From Desulfobacterales bacterium (GTDB lineage: Bacteria > Desulfobacterota > Desulfobacteria > Desulfobacterales > JAFDCJ01), in the NCBI GenBank assembly GCA_029932495.1, contig JAOZPY010000004.1, forward strand, positions 19,274-26,159: a DNA stretch of 6,886 nt, given 5' to 3'. The notes beneath the pieces were generated by a model. That model was given only the letters and a program-made list of their open reading frames with translations. It searched no databases and was not told where the DNA came from. How positions within the stretch are numbered: position 1 is the stretch's first letter; each line of letters starts with the position of its first letter. Position numbers and translations under genes: made by a program. Positions 6,006 through 6,886 of the stretch are shown here, one piece after another.

Positions 6006-6034
6006 TTGACTTTGACCGTCGGGTGTATTAAAAA
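6006..6034 (+). promoter_or_regulatory. Possible promoter for the sigma-54 activator gene
   Basis: TTGACT (6006-6011), then 17 bp, then TAAAAA (6029-6034, four of six -10 bases). The predicted start near 6041 leaves about 100 nt of leader. Otherwise the 5955-6141 intergenic region shows no strong terminator after sfsA and no clear repeat; a TTCGT/ACGAA pair (5958-5986) is too short to weigh. Confidence 0.25.
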
Positions 6035-6141
6035 TTTCGCTGTTGTTGAGGGCCATACAGAACGACAGTTTTGAAATTCAGCGCGGCAAACCGTGGCGTT
6101 AGCACTCGCAGACCGGTTCAATTGCATATCAAGTGGTTACC

Positions 6142-6886
6142 ATGTCAGATCTTTCACTCGAAAATTTAATGTGCCACCGCGACAACCTGGAAAATGTCCT
6201 GGACAATCTCAAAGAAGGTATCATCGCCCACGACATGCAAAGGCGCATTTTTTTCTTTAATTCCGAAGCCGAACGCATTACAGGCTACAGCCGGCAGGAA
6301 GTTCTGGGCCGGGATTGCCACAAGGCCTTTGGCAGTCCGTTTTGCGGGGAGCACTGCGCATTTTGCGGCGAATCTCCATCCCCGGCCGACAAATCCGAAT
6401 ACACCCTCAACCTTACCACCAAGACCGGTGAACATCGCCGCCTGGTAATGACTGTGACCGGCATGAAAAACGGCGATGGCCGGCCCACCGGGGTGCTGGC
6501 GTCCTTTACCGATGTTACCGATCTGATCAGCTGGCAGATGCGTGCCGGCGAATTGACCAGTTTTGGCGGCATTATCGGCCGGGACAACAAGATGTTAAAC
6601 ATTTTCAGGCAGATTCGGGATGTGGCGACCTACGACTATCCAGTGCACATCTCCGGGGAGACCGGCACCGGCAAAGAGTTGGTGGCCAATGCCATCCACA
6701 ATGAAAGCCCGCGGGCCGGAGCCCCGTTTGTCCCCATCAACTGCGGGGCCCTTCCCGAAGGGCTGATTGAAAGCGAGCTGTTCGGCCACGTAAAAGGTGC
6801 CTTTTCAGGGGCTATCCGGGATAAGAAGGGACGCTTTGAGCTGGCCGACGGCGGAACGGTTTTTCTCGATGAAATCGCCGAGCTGT
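6142..6886 (+). CDS. PAS domain-containing sigma-54-dependent transcriptional activator (3' end outside window)
   Basis: The frame is open from ATG at 6142 to the right edge (248 codons visible). Residues about 13-128 form a PAS domain: LDNLKEGIIAHD at the start, FFNSEAERITGYSRQEVLGRDC in the middle, and GVLASFTDVTDLI at the end. It contains a cysteine cluster, C59, C68, C72 and C75. From about 144 begins a sigma-54 interaction AAA+ domain: IIGRDNKMLNIFRQI, Walker A GETGTGKE (172-179), INCGALPEGLIESELFGH, the sigma-54 contact loop as GAFSGA (219-224; canonical GAFTGA), and Walker B VFLDEI (240-245). Such proteins hydrolyse ATP to open promoters bound by RNA polymerase with sigma-54, at genes often next to them. 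No receiver domain is present, so the PAS domain is the likely sensor. There is no clear Shine-Dalgarno sequence. An in-frame stop at 6100-6102 limits any upstream extension, although GTG at 6133 is an alternative. Confidence 0.9.
   Translation, partial: MSDLSLENLMCHRDNLENVLDNLKEGIIAHDMQRRIFFFNSEAERITGYSRQEVLGRDCHKAFGSPFCGEHCAFCGESPSPADKSEYTLNLTTKTGEHRRLVMTVTGMKNGDGRPTGVLASFTDVTDLISWQMRAGELTSFGGIIGRDNKMLNIFRQIRDVATYDYPVHISGETGTGKELVANAIHNESPRAGAPFVPINCGALPEGLIESELFGHVKGAFSGAIRDKKGRFELADGGTVFLDEIAEL

Overview
This 6.9 kb window looks like ordinary chromosome from a Gram-negative, probably anaerobic proteobacterium-like organism. A sulfate-reducing Desulfobacterales-type delta-proteobacterium is my best guess. 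The signs are a lipoprotein with a lipobox, periplasmic signal peptides, an LpxH-type phosphatase, a MobB protein serving molybdopterin enzymes, and a PAS/sigma-54 activator with a cysteine-rich PAS domain. The assignment is inference from gene content and codon style, not from a marker gene. I see no insertion sequence, phage gene, CRISPR array, tRNA or rRNA.

Layout. Positions 1-131 hold the C-terminal end of a c-type-cytochrome-like protein on the + strand. It converges on an LpxH-like metallophosphoesterase on the - strand (203-865), the only - strand gene here. A 224-bp divergent intergenic region separates that gene from a rightward run: an unrecognised outer-membrane lipoprotein (1090-1848), an exported small OB-fold-like protein (2055-2546), an O-methyltransferase-type SAM enzyme (2582-3577), a PH-like/zinc-ribbon/transmembrane protein (3671-4567), mobB (4741-5223), sfsA (5223-5954), and the start of a PAS plus sigma-54 AAA+ activator (6142 to beyond the right edge).

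Transcription units. The OB-fold-like gene and the methyltransferase are 35 nt apart and probably co-transcribed, from a promoter with a perfect TATAAT box. mobB and sfsA overlap by one base (TAATG) and should be translationally coupled. A consensus -35 box and a near-perfect 13-bp hairpin lie directly upstream of mobB. The sigma-54 activator has its own leader and is cut by the window edge, so its DNA-binding domain and likely target genes are not visible.

Functional reading. MobB supports guanylylation of the molybdenum/tungsten pterin cofactor. SfsA is a conserved nuclease-fold protein of unsettled physiological role. The phosphoesterase may belong to lipid A synthesis, or to a related phosphatase family. 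The remaining + strand genes are envelope or membrane-associated and poorly characterised. No clear new multi-gene system is evident. The most interesting items are the cysteine cluster in the PAS domain, the PH-like/zinc-ribbon/membrane protein, the mobB leader hairpin, and the apparent missing methionine ligand in the cytochrome tail.
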